Part shown: positions 10,707 to 19,571 of the stretch, one piece after another
Position numbering within the stretch: the first letter of the stretch is position 1
Layout: each line of letters opens with the position of its first letter
Source of the DNA: Pectobacterium polaris
GTDB lineage: Bacteria; Pseudomonadota; Gammaproteobacteria; Enterobacterales; Enterobacteriaceae
Length of the DNA stretch: 64,000 nt
Assembly: GCF_002307355.1 (NCBI RefSeq)
Contig: NZ_CP017481.1
Span: 3,162,001 to 3,226,000 of the forward strand
Direction: 5' to 3'
Notes under the pieces: generated by a model
Told to the model about the DNA's origin: nothing
The model's database searches: none
The model's input: the letters and a program-made list of their open reading frames with translations, nothing else
Program-made: the position numbers and the translations under genes

Positions 10707-12302
10707 TTATGGGGGGGACATCGGAATAAATAGGGAAAATATGCTGCCATTCGGCTGGTTGGCCGAGACTTCGATCATTCCCTGAGCCTGATTGACGTAG
10801 CTGGCGACCAGATGCAGCCCCAGCCCGTGATCGCCCTGCGTTTTGCTGGTCACGCCCATTTCAAACAGGCTATCGGCAATGGCCGGATCGATACCCGTTC
10901 CCTGATCGGCGATTTCAATGACCAGCTCTTGTTCGCTGTTATAGATGTACACCTCGACAGGATAGTGTGGCGCGGTGGTGGCTAATGTGGCTTCCATCGC
11001 GTTATCCAGCAAATTACCAATGATGGACATCAGCTCCGTTTCGCTCAGCGCGGGGGGAATGTGGGTGAGCTGGCAGCGTGGGTCGAAAACAATCTCAATG
11101 CCTTTTTCCCGTGCTGTCGCGTACTTGCCCAGCAGCAGCCCGCACAGCGCCGGCGAACAGAAGCGGCGCGAAACAAAATCCAACACCACCTGCGCGCTTT
11201 CCGACTGCGCTTCAATATATTTGATGGCTTCGTCATAGCGTTTTAGGTGCAGCAGTCCGGCCAGCGTCGCCGTCCAGTTCAGCTGCTCGTGGCGCAAAAT
11301 GCGCAGACTATTCGCGTAACGTTTCACCTGACTGAGTTGCATGCTAAGCGTATGAATATCGTTTTTACTGCGGAAGCTGATGACCCAACCCTGAAGTTCA
11401 TCCTCCAGCATAATCCGCACCCGGCTGGCAATCACGGTGGCGTGGTTAAAACGACAGATTTCATCGTGGGTGTCGCTGTTCCACATGGTCTCGCCGGAGA
11501 AGAAGGGCACGGGTTTAATGACGGTATCAATCGGCTTGCCGCGCAACAGATAGGACGGTTCGTTCAGCCCTAGGATTTCTTTGGCGGCATGGTTAATGGC
11601 GGCAATGCGGTGCTGCTTATCGATGGCGATCACCCCTTCATAGATCGATTCAAGCAGCGCCTTCTGCTGCCTGACCAGCATACGAATCTCAAGCGGTTCG
11701 AGGCCAAACATCTGTTTCTTCAGATTACGCGAGAACCACCAGGAGAAGATAAACAGAGCAACAAACATTGCCAGAATCGCCAGTAGGATATGCGCCAGTT
11801 TACTGAATGTCAGGTTATCGATATGGGTTTTCAGATAGCCGACGGAGACAATACCAATAACCTGACCGTCAGCCACGATCGGCGCTTTGCTGCGTAGAGA
11901 AATGCCAATACCGCCCCGGCGCACGGTGATCGTGCTTTTCCCAGCGAGAACCTCAACATTATCACCGCCCACCATCTGCGTGCCGACAAGGCTGGCATCT
12001 TCAGAATGAAACAGGTGATGCGCCTGATTATCCCCGATCACGATATAGCTGGCGTCGCTGCGCAGCTTCAATTGCTGGACGAGCGTGCTTATCTGCTTAA
12101 TGTCTTTATTCTTCACCGACTCAATTAGGGACGGAATGATGGCGATTTCTCTGGCCTGTACCTGCGCTCGTGTACCCAGCTCGGAATAGAGCTGCTTATC
12201 GATATCGTGATAATAATAAATACCCGTCATCAGAAGTAACGAAGAGAAGAAGACGATCAAATAGATAAATAATTTGATATGAAAGGAAAGTCTCACTCTC
12301 AT
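10707..12302 (-). CDS. citA: Sensor histidine kinase for citrate (CitA/DpiB family)
   Basis: A 531-residue membrane sensor kinase. TM1 is at about 9-30, then a periplasmic PAS-like citrate domain to about 172, TM2 at about 173-193, a cytoplasmic PAS domain (about 215-320), the phospho-acceptor box LRHEQLNWTATLAGLLHL, and an ATPase domain (NLLDNAMEA, DQGTGID, GDHGLGLHL). The periplasmic domain keeps the pattern I recall as the citrate-binding loop of Klebsiella CitA: LFHSED and TVRRGGIGISLRSKAPI, with the corresponding His and Arg/Lys residues. This makes citrate a likely ligand. It is read divergently from citS and upstream of citB. Confidence 0.92.
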   Translation of the reverse strand: MRVRLSFHIKLFIYLIVFFSSLLLMTGIYYYHDIDKQLYSELGTRAQVQAREIAIIPSLIESVKNKDIKQISTLVQQLKLRSDASYIVIGDNQAHHLFHSEDASLVGTQMVGGDNVEVLAGKSTITVRRGGIGISLRSKAPIVADGQVIGIVSVGYLKTHIDNLTFSKLAHILLAILAMFVALFIFSWWFSRNLKKQMFGLEPLEIRMLVRQQKALLESIYEGVIAIDKQHRIAAINHAAKEILGLNEPSYLLRGKPIDTVIKPVPFFSGETMWNSDTHDEICRFNHATVIASRVRIMLEDELQGWVISFRSKNDIHTLSMQLSQVKRYANSLRILRHEQLNWTATLAGLLHLKRYDEAIKYIEAQSESAQVVLDFVSRRFCSPALCGLLLGKYATAREKGIEIVFDPRCQLTHIPPALSETELMSIIGNLLDNAMEATLATTAPHYPVEVYIYNSEQELVIEIADQGTGIDPAIADSLFEMGVTSKTQGDHGLGLHLVASYVNQAQGMIEVSANQPNGSIFSLFIPMSPP

Positions 12303-12721
12303 GATGTGCGGTAGCCTGCTGGTGAACGAAAAATAGCTGATGAATTTATCACGAATGGTAATAAGAATGGGCTGAGAGGAAAAAACTTGTGAGCAATAAC
12401 ACGTTTAAATATGTTGCTACCAATATGATGATGGTAATAAATAGATAAAATTAAACGCATCTGTTTTCTTTAATAAACAACTTAATTACGTTTTATCAAC
12501 ATAGTCATTTTTAGGAAATAAAAACCATAAACTCCATAGAAACCGTAAAGTTTATTTTGAGCGTAAAATCAGCTAACCGCCTGCGTAATAAACGATTTTT
12601 GAATATAAATCATAAAAACCATAAACGCCTTTAAAACTCGTTTTTTAATTTGAAGGGAATCACATAATAATAGGTAATCGCCCCCTATCATTCGCGGACA
12701 AAATAAAACGGGGACAGAGTG
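12303..12721. promoter_or_regulatory. citA-citS divergent control region with three related 15-bp repeats
   Basis: About 419 bases, strongly AT-rich, between the divergent genes. ATAAAAACCATAAAC occurs perfectly at 12518-12532 and 12612-12626, 94 bases apart, close to nine helical turns. A third, 12-of-15 copy lies at 12536-12550, 18 bases from the first. They are candidate binding sites for the CitB-type regulator; this is inference from position and repetition. GGGGAC at 12709-12714 is the likely citS ribosome binding site. Confidence 0.5.
12388..12403. promoter_or_regulatory. Possible CRP site in the citA-citS region
   Basis: TGTGA, six bases, then ACACG: a perfect left half-site and a 3-of-5 right half against TGTGA-N6-TCACA. 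Klebsiella cit promoters are CRP-dependent, which makes it worth noting, but the match is weak. Confidence 0.3.
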
Positions 12722-14092
12722 ATGAGTACGACTGATGATTCATATATTGTGGTAAATAATGAGGCGGCTGGGAAGGCCTCATTAAAGGAAAAATGGTGGC
12801 ACGTTCTGGATACCTATAAAGTAGGTATTATCCCTGTGCCACTCTTTGTGCTGGCGGGGGTATTAATCGGCATCGACTGCCTGAGTGGCAAATTGCCGAG
12901 CGACATCGTCGTGATGGTGGCGACGCTGGCATTCTTCGGGTTTGCCTGTGGCGAGTTTGGTAAACGTCTGCCGATTATCGGCAAGATGGGGGCGGCGGCA
13001 ATCTGTGCGACCTTTATCCCCTCGGCGATGGTGCATTATGGCCTGCTGCCGGACGTTGTCGTTGAATCCACGACCAAGTTCTATAAAAGTACCAACATCC
13101 TGTATCTCTACATCTGCTGCATTATTGTCGGCAGCATCATGAGTATGAATCGGCAGACGCTGATTCAGGGCTTCCTGCGTATTTTCTTCCCTATGCTGTG
13201 CGGTGAAATCGCTGGGATGCTGGTGGGCATGGGCGTCGGTATTGCGCTCGGCCTGGATCCATTCCAAATCTTCTTCTTCCTGATTCTGCCGATTATGGCA
13301 GGTGGGGTGGGTGAAGGCGCTATCCCGCTGTCCATCGGCTATGCCACGATTCTGCATATGGATCAGGGCGTTGCACTGGGGCGCGTCTTGCCTATCGTTA
13401 TGCTGGGTAGCCTGACCGCGATCATCCTTGCCGGTGTTCTGAATCAGTTGGGTAAACGCTTTCCACACCTGACTGGTGAAGGCGAACTGATGCCGAATAA
13501 AGACAATAATCTGGGCGGTGGCGCAAGCAGCACACCGGTTTCTGCCTTTAGCGGCAAAGCCGACGTCACGACGATTGCCTCTGGCGCACTGCTGGCCATC
13601 CTGCTGTATATGGTGGGTATGCTTGGTCACAAAGTCATTGGCCTGCCTGCACCGGTTGGCATGCTATTCGCGGCGGTGCTGGTGAAGCTGGCTCACGGTG
13701 TTTCACCGAAAATGCTGGAAGGTTCTCAGGTCGTTTACAAGTTCTTCCAGACCTCTGTGACGTATCCGATTCTGTTTGCCGTTGGCGTGGCGATTACGCC
13801 GTGGCAGGAGCTGGTGAACGCTTTTACGATTCAAAACCTGCTGGTGATTATTTCTACCGTAGTGACGCTGGTCGCGACCGGCTTCTTTGTGGGTAGAAAA
13901 ATCGGTATGCATCCGATTGATGTTGCCATTATTTCCTGCTGCCAAAGCGGACAGGGTGGTACTGGTGACGTCGCGATTCTGACGGCAGGCAACCGTATGG
14001 TGCTGATGCCATTCGCGCAGATTGCGACGCGTATCGGCGGTGCGATTAACGTTTCGATTTCACTGCTCGTGCTCGCCAACTTTTTAGTCTGA
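12722..14092 (+). CDS. citS: Sodium-dependent citrate symporter (2-hydroxycarboxylate transporter family)
   Basis: A 456-residue polytopic inner-membrane protein of the 2HCT family (CitS of Klebsiella, MaeN, CimH). It has the two characteristic re-entrant loop motifs, MAGGVGEGAIPLS in the first half and CCQSGQGGTGDVAILTAGNRM in the second, and the conserved Arg in the last segment (ATRIGGAINV). The cytoplasmic N-terminal tail before the first helix (DTYKVGIIPVP) is typical. It would import citrate with sodium ions during anaerobic growth. ATG 12722 is chosen because the overlapping GTG at 12719 is less well placed after GGGGAC. It is divergent from citA and first of the citS-FAH-citCDEFXG series. 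Confidence 0.94.
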   Translation: MSTTDDSYIVVNNEAAGKASLKEKWWHVLDTYKVGIIPVPLFVLAGVLIGIDCLSGKLPSDIVVMVATLAFFGFACGEFGKRLPIIGKMGAAAICATFIPSAMVHYGLLPDVVVESTTKFYKSTNILYLYICCIIVGSIMSMNRQTLIQGFLRIFFPMLCGEIAGMLVGMGVGIALGLDPFQIFFFLILPIMAGGVGEGAIPLSIGYATILHMDQGVALGRVLPIVMLGSLTAIILAGVLNQLGKRFPHLTGEGELMPNKDNNLGGGASSTPVSAFSGKADVTTIASGALLAILLYMVGMLGHKVIGLPAPVGMLFAAVLVKLAHGVSPKMLEGSQVVYKFFQTSVTYPILFAVGVAITPWQELVNAFTIQNLLVIISTVVTLVATGFFVGRKIGMHPIDVAIISCCQSGQGGTGDVAILTAGNRMVLMPFAQIATRIGGAINVSISLLVLANFLV

Positions 14093-14208
14093 TGTCATTC
14101 AGAAAATAAAAAGGCGCGGAGCTAAATAAGTATTACGTTGAAAAATGAGCTGAGCTAACAGAATAAAAACCGCCACTGCACGTGGGTTTATTTTGCACAG
14201 GAAATATT

Positions 14209-15093
14209 ATGAAACTTGCAAGCTATCGTTATAACGGTAAGGACAGTTACGGCATTTATACACCAACGGGATTAATCGATCTCGGCGGTAAAATTGGCCA
14301 CCGTTACCCCGATCTGAAAACACTGCTGGCGCAGAATGCGCTACACGTGGCACACGAATTCAGTATGAGCACGCCGGATATTCCGGTCGCGGATGTGACG
14401 TTCTTACCGGTTATTACCGCACCAGGGAAAATACTGTGCGTGGGGATGAACTACGCCGCTAAGCGTCAGGAATTTAATGAAGAGAATCCCGCGCCAACCT
14501 TATTTGTGCGCTTTGCGGATTCACAAACCGGACATGCGACGCCGGTGATCAAACCGCATTATTCCAGCGAGTTCGATTATGAAGGCGAGCTGGCGGTCGT
14601 TATCGGTAAAGGTGGACAGAATATTGCTCAGGATGTCGCGCTCTCTCATGTTGCAGGCTACAGCTGCTACATGGATGGTTCTGCGCGTGACTGGCAGCAC
14701 AGCTGGTTTACCGCAGGCAAGAACTGGCAGAAAACTGGTGCGTTCGGCCCCTATCTGACTACCACGGATGAAATTCCCGATCCGCATGTGCTGGCAATCC
14801 GTACGTATCTGAATGGCCGCATGGTGCAGGACGACAATACCAGCAGCATGATCCACAAAGTTGCGGAATTGATTGAATACATCAGCACCTTCACCGAGCT
14901 AAGCGCAGGCGACGTGATCATTACCGGTTCACCGGGCGGCGTGGGTAAAAAACGCAATCCGCCGCTGTTTATGAAAGCGGGTGACTGTATTGAAGTTGAA
15001 ATCGAAAACATTGGCCATTTGCGTAACACGATAGTGGATGCCGCTGCGCCGGTGAAATCAGTTCCGGCAGCCGCTGAAGCCGTCGCGCACTGA
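14209..15093 (+). CDS. Fumarylacetoacetate hydrolase-fold protein in the citrate locus
   Basis: A 294-residue protein of the FAH superfamily (FAHD1/YcgM-like hydrolases and decarboxylases). The N-terminal MKLASYRYNGKDSYGI, then ILCVGMNYAAKRQEF and the metal-binding FDYEGELAVVIGK (E-x-E), with a further Asp in YMDGSARDWQ, and TGSPGGVG near the end, fit the family. The usual NDVSARD reads MDGSARD here. Known members act on acylpyruvates or decarboxylate oxaloacetate. It sits between citS and citC, where Klebsiella has oadGAB, and no oad genes occur in the window, so an oxaloacetate decarboxylase role is a reasonable inference but not shown. The start at ATG 14209 has CAGGAAA upstream; the earlier start at 14182 has none. 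Confidence 0.85.
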   Translation: MKLASYRYNGKDSYGIYTPTGLIDLGGKIGHRYPDLKTLLAQNALHVAHEFSMSTPDIPVADVTFLPVITAPGKILCVGMNYAAKRQEFNEENPAPTLFVRFADSQTGHATPVIKPHYSSEFDYEGELAVVIGKGGQNIAQDVALSHVAGYSCYMDGSARDWQHSWFTAGKNWQKTGAFGPYLTTTDEIPDPHVLAIRTYLNGRMVQDDNTSSMIHKVAELIEYISTFTELSAGDVIITGSPGGVGKKRNPPLFMKAGDCIEVEIENIGHLRNTIVDAAAPVKSVPAAAEAVAH

Positions 15094-15150
15094 ATATCCG
15101 TGTCAGTACCAGGCTGCCGGCACTAAATCGGCAGCCTGCAATAGATTGTC

Positions 15151-15173
15151 TAAATAATTCGAGTTGCAGGAAG
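15151..15173. repeat. End fragment of an interspersed repeat forming the citC ribosome binding site
   Basis: TAAATAATTCGAGTTGCAGG followed by AAG matches the conserved end of the repeat family seen at 43129-43255 and 60812-61010. The AGGAAG at 15168-15173, seven bases before the citC ATG, lies inside the match, so the repeat remnant appears to supply the citC ribosome binding site. Confidence 0.55.
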
Positions 15174-15180
15174 AACCGCG

Positions 15181-16245
15181 ATGTATGCCAATGATTCCGT
15201 CTTTTTTGACACGCTGGATGTGCGCCTTCGGGAGCAGGAGAGGGACGCGGTGCGCCAGTTCCTTGCACACTGCCAGCTCGGCATGGATGACGATATTGAC
15301 ATCGTGGTGGTTGGTAAACGGGGCGGGCGGCTGATTGCCTGCGCGGGACTGGCCGCCAACACCATTAAGTGTGTTGCGGTCGATCCGGAATTCAGACACC
15401 TCAATCTGGGCGTGCAGGTGGTGAATGAAGTGATGCAGCAGGCAGCGCAGCGCGGTCACTTCCACCTGTTTCTCTATACCCGACCGGAAAATGTCGACAT
15501 CTTTCGCGGATGTGGCTTCTACCCACTGGCGTGCTATCAGGACAGCGCGGTGCTGATGGAAAACACGCCGATTGGCATCCAGCAGTATTGCCAGTCTTTG
15601 GCAGCCTTTGCGCACCCTGAACCGCTTGCCACGCGAACAGATAAAAACATCGGCGCGATCGTGATGAACGCGAACCCCTTCACGCTGGGTCACCGCTATC
15701 TGGCGGAGCATGCTGCACAGTCGTGTGACTGGCTGCACGTATTCGTAGTGCGGGAAGACGTGTCCTTTTTCCCATTCAGTGAACGTCTGGAGATGGTGCA
15801 GCGTGGCGTGGAACACATCCGCAATGTGACGGTACATGCCGGTTCGAACTACATGATCTCTAAGGCGACCTTTCCCGGCTATTTCCTGAAGGAAGAGAAA
15901 CTCATCACCCGTGCCCATGCGGCGCTGGATTTAATCATTTTCAGGAAGTATATCGCACCGGCGCTCGGCATTACCCAGCGCTTTGTCGGCACCGAACCCT
16001 TTTGCCCGGTGACGTATCAGTACAACCAGGACATGCACTACTGGCTGGAGAAAGACCAGACGGTGTCTTCCCCGGCGTTAAACGTGGTTGAAATTGAACG
16101 TAAACGGCAAACCTCAGGACTGGCTATTTCCGCCTCGGAAGTCAGGAAATTACTCAAACTTCGGCAGTACAGCCGTATTCAGGACATCGTGCCAGCCTCA
16201 ACCTTTGCGCATTTACAGCGCTATTACGAACCCGAATACGCGTAA
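15181..16245 (+). CDS. citC: [Citrate (pro-3S)-lyase] ligase
   Basis: A 354-residue enzyme that acetylates the thiol of the citrate lyase prosthetic group using ATP and acetate, switching the lyase on. It has an N-terminal acetyltransferase-like domain (about 1-130; VDPEFRHLNLGVQVVNEVM) and a C-terminal nucleotidyltransferase domain opening with IGAIVMNANPFTLGHRYL, whose HxGH-like GHRY is the ATP site; SASEVRKLLK near the end is the second nucleotide motif. It starts at ATG 15181. CitD follows after 23 bases. Sequence and operon position both support it strongly. Confidence 0.95.
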   Translation: MYANDSVFFDTLDVRLREQERDAVRQFLAHCQLGMDDDIDIVVVGKRGGRLIACAGLAANTIKCVAVDPEFRHLNLGVQVVNEVMQQAAQRGHFHLFLYTRPENVDIFRGCGFYPLACYQDSAVLMENTPIGIQQYCQSLAAFAHPEPLATRTDKNIGAIVMNANPFTLGHRYLAEHAAQSCDWLHVFVVREDVSFFPFSERLEMVQRGVEHIRNVTVHAGSNYMISKATFPGYFLKEEKLITRAHAALDLIIFRKYIAPALGITQRFVGTEPFCPVTYQYNQDMHYWLEKDQTVSSPALNVVEIERKRQTSGLAISASEVRKLLKLRQYSRIQDIVPASTFAHLQRYYEPEYA

Positions 16246-16268
16246 TTAAAATTAATCAGGATAAGTCT

Positions 16269-16559
16269 ATGAAGATTGTTAAGGAGTCCTTAGCGGGTAC
16301 CTTTGAATCCAGCGATTTGCTGGTCAAAGTGGCACCGGCTGACGGGAAACTCACCGTGATCATCAACAGTGAAGTGATGAAGCAGTTCGGTCACCAAATC
16401 AAACAGGTCGTGAATGACACGCTGAAAGAGCTGGGCGTACAGGAAGGGACGATCATTGTGGATGACAAAGGCGCGCTGGATTGTGTCATCCGTGCTCGCG
16501 TGCAAAGCGCGGTACTGCGCGCCGCAGACGGACAGCAGATTGAATGGGAGAAATTGTAA
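16269..16559 (+). CDS. citD: Citrate lyase acyl carrier protein (gamma subunit)
   Basis: A 96-residue acyl carrier subunit that bears the 2'-(5''-triphosphoribosyl)-3'-dephospho-CoA group on a serine near the N-terminus ([15 protein letters not shown], about residues 14-15). Length and the C-terminal [10 protein letters not shown] fit the family. Its stop TAA shares one base with the citE ATG (16559). Confidence 0.95.
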   Translation: MKIVKESLAGTFESSDLLVKVAPADGKLTVIINSEVMKQFGHQIKQVVNDTLKELGVQEGTIIVDDKGALDCVIRARVQSAVLRAADGQQIEWEKL

Positions 16560-17434
16560 TGAATAAACTTCGCCGCAGTATGTTATTCCTCCCGGGCGCG
16601 AACGCCGCCATGCTGTCCAATGCGTTTATCTACAAGCCTGACTCCATTATGTTCGATCTGGAAGATGCCGTTTCCCTGCGCGAGAAAGATACCGCGCGCC
16701 TGCTGGTTTTCCATGCGCTCCAACACCCGATGTACCGTGATATTGAAACCGTGGTACGCATCAACCAACTCAGTACGCCGTTTGGCCTGCTGGATCTGGA
16801 AGCGGCTGTGCGCGGCGGTGCCGATGTGATTCGCCTGCCGAAAACCGATTCCACCGACGATGTCGATGAGCTGGAACACCATCTGGTTCGTATCGAGAAA
16901 GCCTGTGGCCGTGAAGTTGGCTCTACGCGCATCATGGCCGCGATTGAGTCGGCGGTGGGCGTGATTAACGCCGTTGCGATTGCACGCTCTTCCGAGCGCA
17001 TGATTGGGATTGCGCTGGCGGCGTTCGACTATGTCATGGATATGCAGACGGAACGCGGTGACGGCACAGAGCTGTTTTATGCTCGTTGCGCGGTGCTGCA
17101 CGCGGCTCGTGCTGCCGGTATCGACGCCTTCGACGTGGTCTATCCCAACGTGAATGACGATGCGGGCTTCCTGAAAGAGGTCGATCTGATCCGCAGACTG
17201 GGCTTCAACGGCAAATCCCTGATCAACCCACGCCAGATTGAGCTGTTACACAACGCTTATGCCCCAACACAGGATGAAGTGGACTATTCCCATCTGGTGA
17301 TCAAAGCCGCCGACGAGGGCGAACGTGCCGGTCTGGGCGTTATTTCCCTGAACGGGAAAATGATCGACGGGCCGATTATCGCCCACGCCAGAAGCGTGCT
17401 GGGACGTGCTCAGGCCTCCGGCGTTCGCAAATAG
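16559..17434 (+). CDS. citE: Citrate lyase beta subunit (citryl-CoA lyase)
   Basis: A 291-residue TIM-barrel protein of the HpcH/HpaI-CitE family that cleaves citryl-ACP to oxaloacetate and acetyl-ACP. The family motifs are present: [33 protein letters not shown] with metal-binding acids, [23 protein letters not shown] and [17 protein letters not shown]. The start at 16559 overlaps the citD stop by one base; an in-frame ATG at 16544 would lie inside citD. It belongs to the lyase complex with CitD and CitF. Confidence 0.96.
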   Translation: MNKLRRSMLFLPGANAAMLSNAFIYKPDSIMFDLEDAVSLREKDTARLLVFHALQHPMYRDIETVVRINQLSTPFGLLDLEAAVRGGADVIRLPKTDSTDDVDELEHHLVRIEKACGREVGSTRIMAAIESAVGVINAVAIARSSERMIGIALAAFDYVMDMQTERGDGTELFYARCAVLHAARAAGIDAFDVVYPNVNDDAGFLKEVDLIRRLGFNGKSLINPRQIELLHNAYAPTQDEVDYSHLVIKAADEGERAGLGVISLNGKMIDGPIIAHARSVLGRAQASGVRK

Positions 17435-17487
17435 CCATTGCGTGATTGCACCGCAATTGCCGCTTTCAGGAATCACAGGATTAGACA

Positions 17488-19017
17488 ATGAGTCATTTTA
17501 TTGAAGCACTGCAAAAGCAGTACCCAGAAAAACGCCATCTGCAACCCTTCGTCAACGCTAATCAACATACGCCGTGGCTGAATGATGTCGCACAAAAACA
17601 TGAACGCAAACTGTGCGCCGATCTGGAAGAGGCGATTCGTCACAGCGGACTGAAAGACGGGATGACGATCTCTTTCCACCACCATTTCCGCGAAGGCGAT
17701 AAAGTCATTAATCGGGTGATTGATACGCTGGCACGGATGGGGTTTCGCGATCTGACGCTGGCATCCAGCTCGCTGATGAGCTGTAACGCGTCGCTGATCG
17801 ACCATATTAAAGCGGGCGTAGTCAGCCGGATTTACACCTCGGGGATGCGCGGCAAGCTGGCTGATGCCATTTCTCACGGATTAATGAAAGAACCGGTACA
17901 AATTCATTCCCACGGCGGTCGCGTTCATTTGCTGCAAAGCGGCGAACTGAATATCGACGTCGCTTTTTTGGGGGTTCCGTGCAGCGATGAATTTGGCAAC
18001 GCCAATGGCACCGCAGGGAAATCAAGCTGCGGCTCGTTGGGCTATGCGATGGTCGATGCGCAGTTTGCCCGTAAAGTGGTGTTGCTGACCGAAGCGCTGG
18101 TGCCGTTCCCGAACATGCCGGCCAGCATTGTGCAGGATCAGGTGGACTACATCGTTCAGGTCGATGAAGTTGGCGATCCGGCCAAAATCAGCGTAGGCGC
18201 GGCACGCGTCACCAGCAACCCGCGCGAGCTGTTGATTGCTCGTTCTGCGGCAGACGTGATTGAACATGCTGGTTATTTCAAAAATGGTTTCTCGATCCAG
18301 ACCGGTTCCGGCGCAGCCTCGACGGCCTGTACGCGTTTCCTCGAAGATAAAATGCGTCAGCAGAACATCGTGGCGCGCTTTGCCCTCGGCGGCATCACGG
18401 GCGGTATCGTCGATCTGCACGAAAAAGGGCTGATCGAAAAACTGATCGATACCCAATGTTTCGATGCCAATGCGGCCGCATCGCTGGCGAAGAACCCGAA
18501 TCACGTCGAGATTTCCACTAACGTTTACGCCAACCCCAGCTCTAAAGCGGCCTGCTGCGATCAACTGGATATGGTAATTCTCAGCGCGCTGGAAATTGAC
18601 ACCGACTTTAATGTCAACGTGATCACCGGTTCAGATGGTGTGATGCGCGGTGCGTCCGGCGGACACTGTGACGTCGCAACGGCAGCAAACCTGACCATCG
18701 TTGTTGCGCCGCTGATTCGTAGCCGCATCCCTACCGTGGTGCGTCAGGTGACGACGCGGGTTACGCCGGGAGAAAGTATTGACGTACTGGTGACCGATCA
18801 TGGGATTGCGGTCAACCCAGCTCGACCTGAGGTTGCTGAACGTCTGAAACAGGCGGGGCTGACGGTGATGACGATTGAAGCGCTGTATCAGCGTGCGATT
18901 GCGTTGGTGGGTGAACCACGTGCTATCGAGTTTCACGATCGCATCGTCGGCGTTATTCGCTATCGCGATGGCAGCGTGATTGACGTCGTTCGTCAGGTGA
19001 AAGAAGCCGACGAATAA
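17488..19017 (+). CDS. citF: Citrate lyase alpha subunit (citrate CoA-transferase)
   Basis: A 509-residue CoA-transferase-fold protein that exchanges the acetyl group on the CitD carrier for citrate. Recognisable segments are GMTISFHHHFREGD, GRVHLLQSGELNIDVAFLGVPCSDEFGNANGT, and GSDGVMRGASGGHCDVATAA near the C-terminus. The length is usual for the family. It follows citE by 53 bases and precedes citX by 26. Confidence 0.96.
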   Translation: MSHFIEALQKQYPEKRHLQPFVNANQHTPWLNDVAQKHERKLCADLEEAIRHSGLKDGMTISFHHHFREGDKVINRVIDTLARMGFRDLTLASSSLMSCNASLIDHIKAGVVSRIYTSGMRGKLADAISHGLMKEPVQIHSHGGRVHLLQSGELNIDVAFLGVPCSDEFGNANGTAGKSSCGSLGYAMVDAQFARKVVLLTEALVPFPNMPASIVQDQVDYIVQVDEVGDPAKISVGAARVTSNPRELLIARSAADVIEHAGYFKNGFSIQTGSGAASTACTRFLEDKMRQQNIVARFALGGITGGIVDLHEKGLIEKLIDTQCFDANAAASLAKNPNHVEISTNVYANPSSKAACCDQLDMVILSALEIDTDFNVNVITGSDGVMRGASGGHCDVATAANLTIVVAPLIRSRIPTVVRQVTTRVTPGESIDVLVTDHGIAVNPARPEVAERLKQAGLTVMTIEALYQRAIALVGEPRAIEFHDRIVGVIRYRDGSVIDVVRQVKEADE

Positions 19018-19043
19018 GCGGTAAACGCATGAGGGAATCGACG

Positions 19044-19571
19044 ATGACAAAGACTGTTTCCATCTCGCTGGAAACCTTACTCGCGGCGAAGGAACGCCGC
19101 GCAGTTCGCCAACAAGAATGGCTTGCCCGCCACGGTGCGACGCTGGTGTCGCTGACGCTGGTCACGCCGGGGCCGGTAAAAGATAGCGAAGGCTATCGGC
19201 AGGTGATGGCCGAAGCTATCAAGGCATTCACGTTTCTATGTCAGACCAGAGGTTGGACGGTGCTGGAACAGCAGACATGCTGGCTGGCAACGGGGGCGGA
19301 AGGGCTGTGGGCGATCACCAAAGATGCGCTGTCCGTGAAGGCAGCGACCATTGCGCTGGAAGATAGTCATGAACTGGGACGGCTATGGGATTTCGACATC
19401 TTCAGCCCGGAAGAGGGATCGATTGGCCGGTCGATGCTGGCGCACAGCGGGCGAACGTGCCTATTGTGCGACCAGATGGCACACGCCTGTAGCCGTTCAC
19501 GCCGTCATTCGCTGCCTGAGCTACTTGAGCACATTGAGGAAAAGGTTAATGCCTACTTTACGCCAGCCTGA
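19044..19571 (+). CDS. citX: Apo-citrate lyase phosphoribosyl-dephospho-CoA transferase
   Basis: A 175-residue enzyme that attaches the prosthetic group precursor to apo-CitD. The family segments SLTLVTPGPVKD, the GRLWDFDIFSPEEGSIGRS block and the cysteine-rich CLLCDQMAHACSRSRRH are present. ATG 19044 is preceded by GAGGGA at seven bases; an upstream ATG at 19029 is in frame but poorly placed. The gene is separate from citG (fused in some species), and its 3' end overlaps citG by 23 bases. Confidence 0.94.
   Translation: MTKTVSISLETLLAAKERRAVRQQEWLARHGATLVSLTLVTPGPVKDSEGYRQVMAEAIKAFTFLCQTRGWTVLEQQTCWLATGAEGLWAITKDALSVKAATIALEDSHELGRLWDFDIFSPEEGSIGRSMLAHSGRTCLLCDQMAHACSRSRRHSLPELLEHIEEKVNAYFTPA

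Noticed and set aside
12387..12405. lac-operator-like TTGTGAGCAATAACACG in the citA-citS region
   Set aside because: No LacI-type regulator in the locus; only listed as a weak CRP candidate.
12863..13630. Antisense ORF (about 255 codons) inside citS
   Set aside because: Shadow of the GC-rich third positions of citS; His/Gln/Asn-rich and domainless.
15103..15918. Antisense ORF (about 271 codons) over the start of citC
   Set aside because: Opposite a certain gene; no ribosome binding site or family features.
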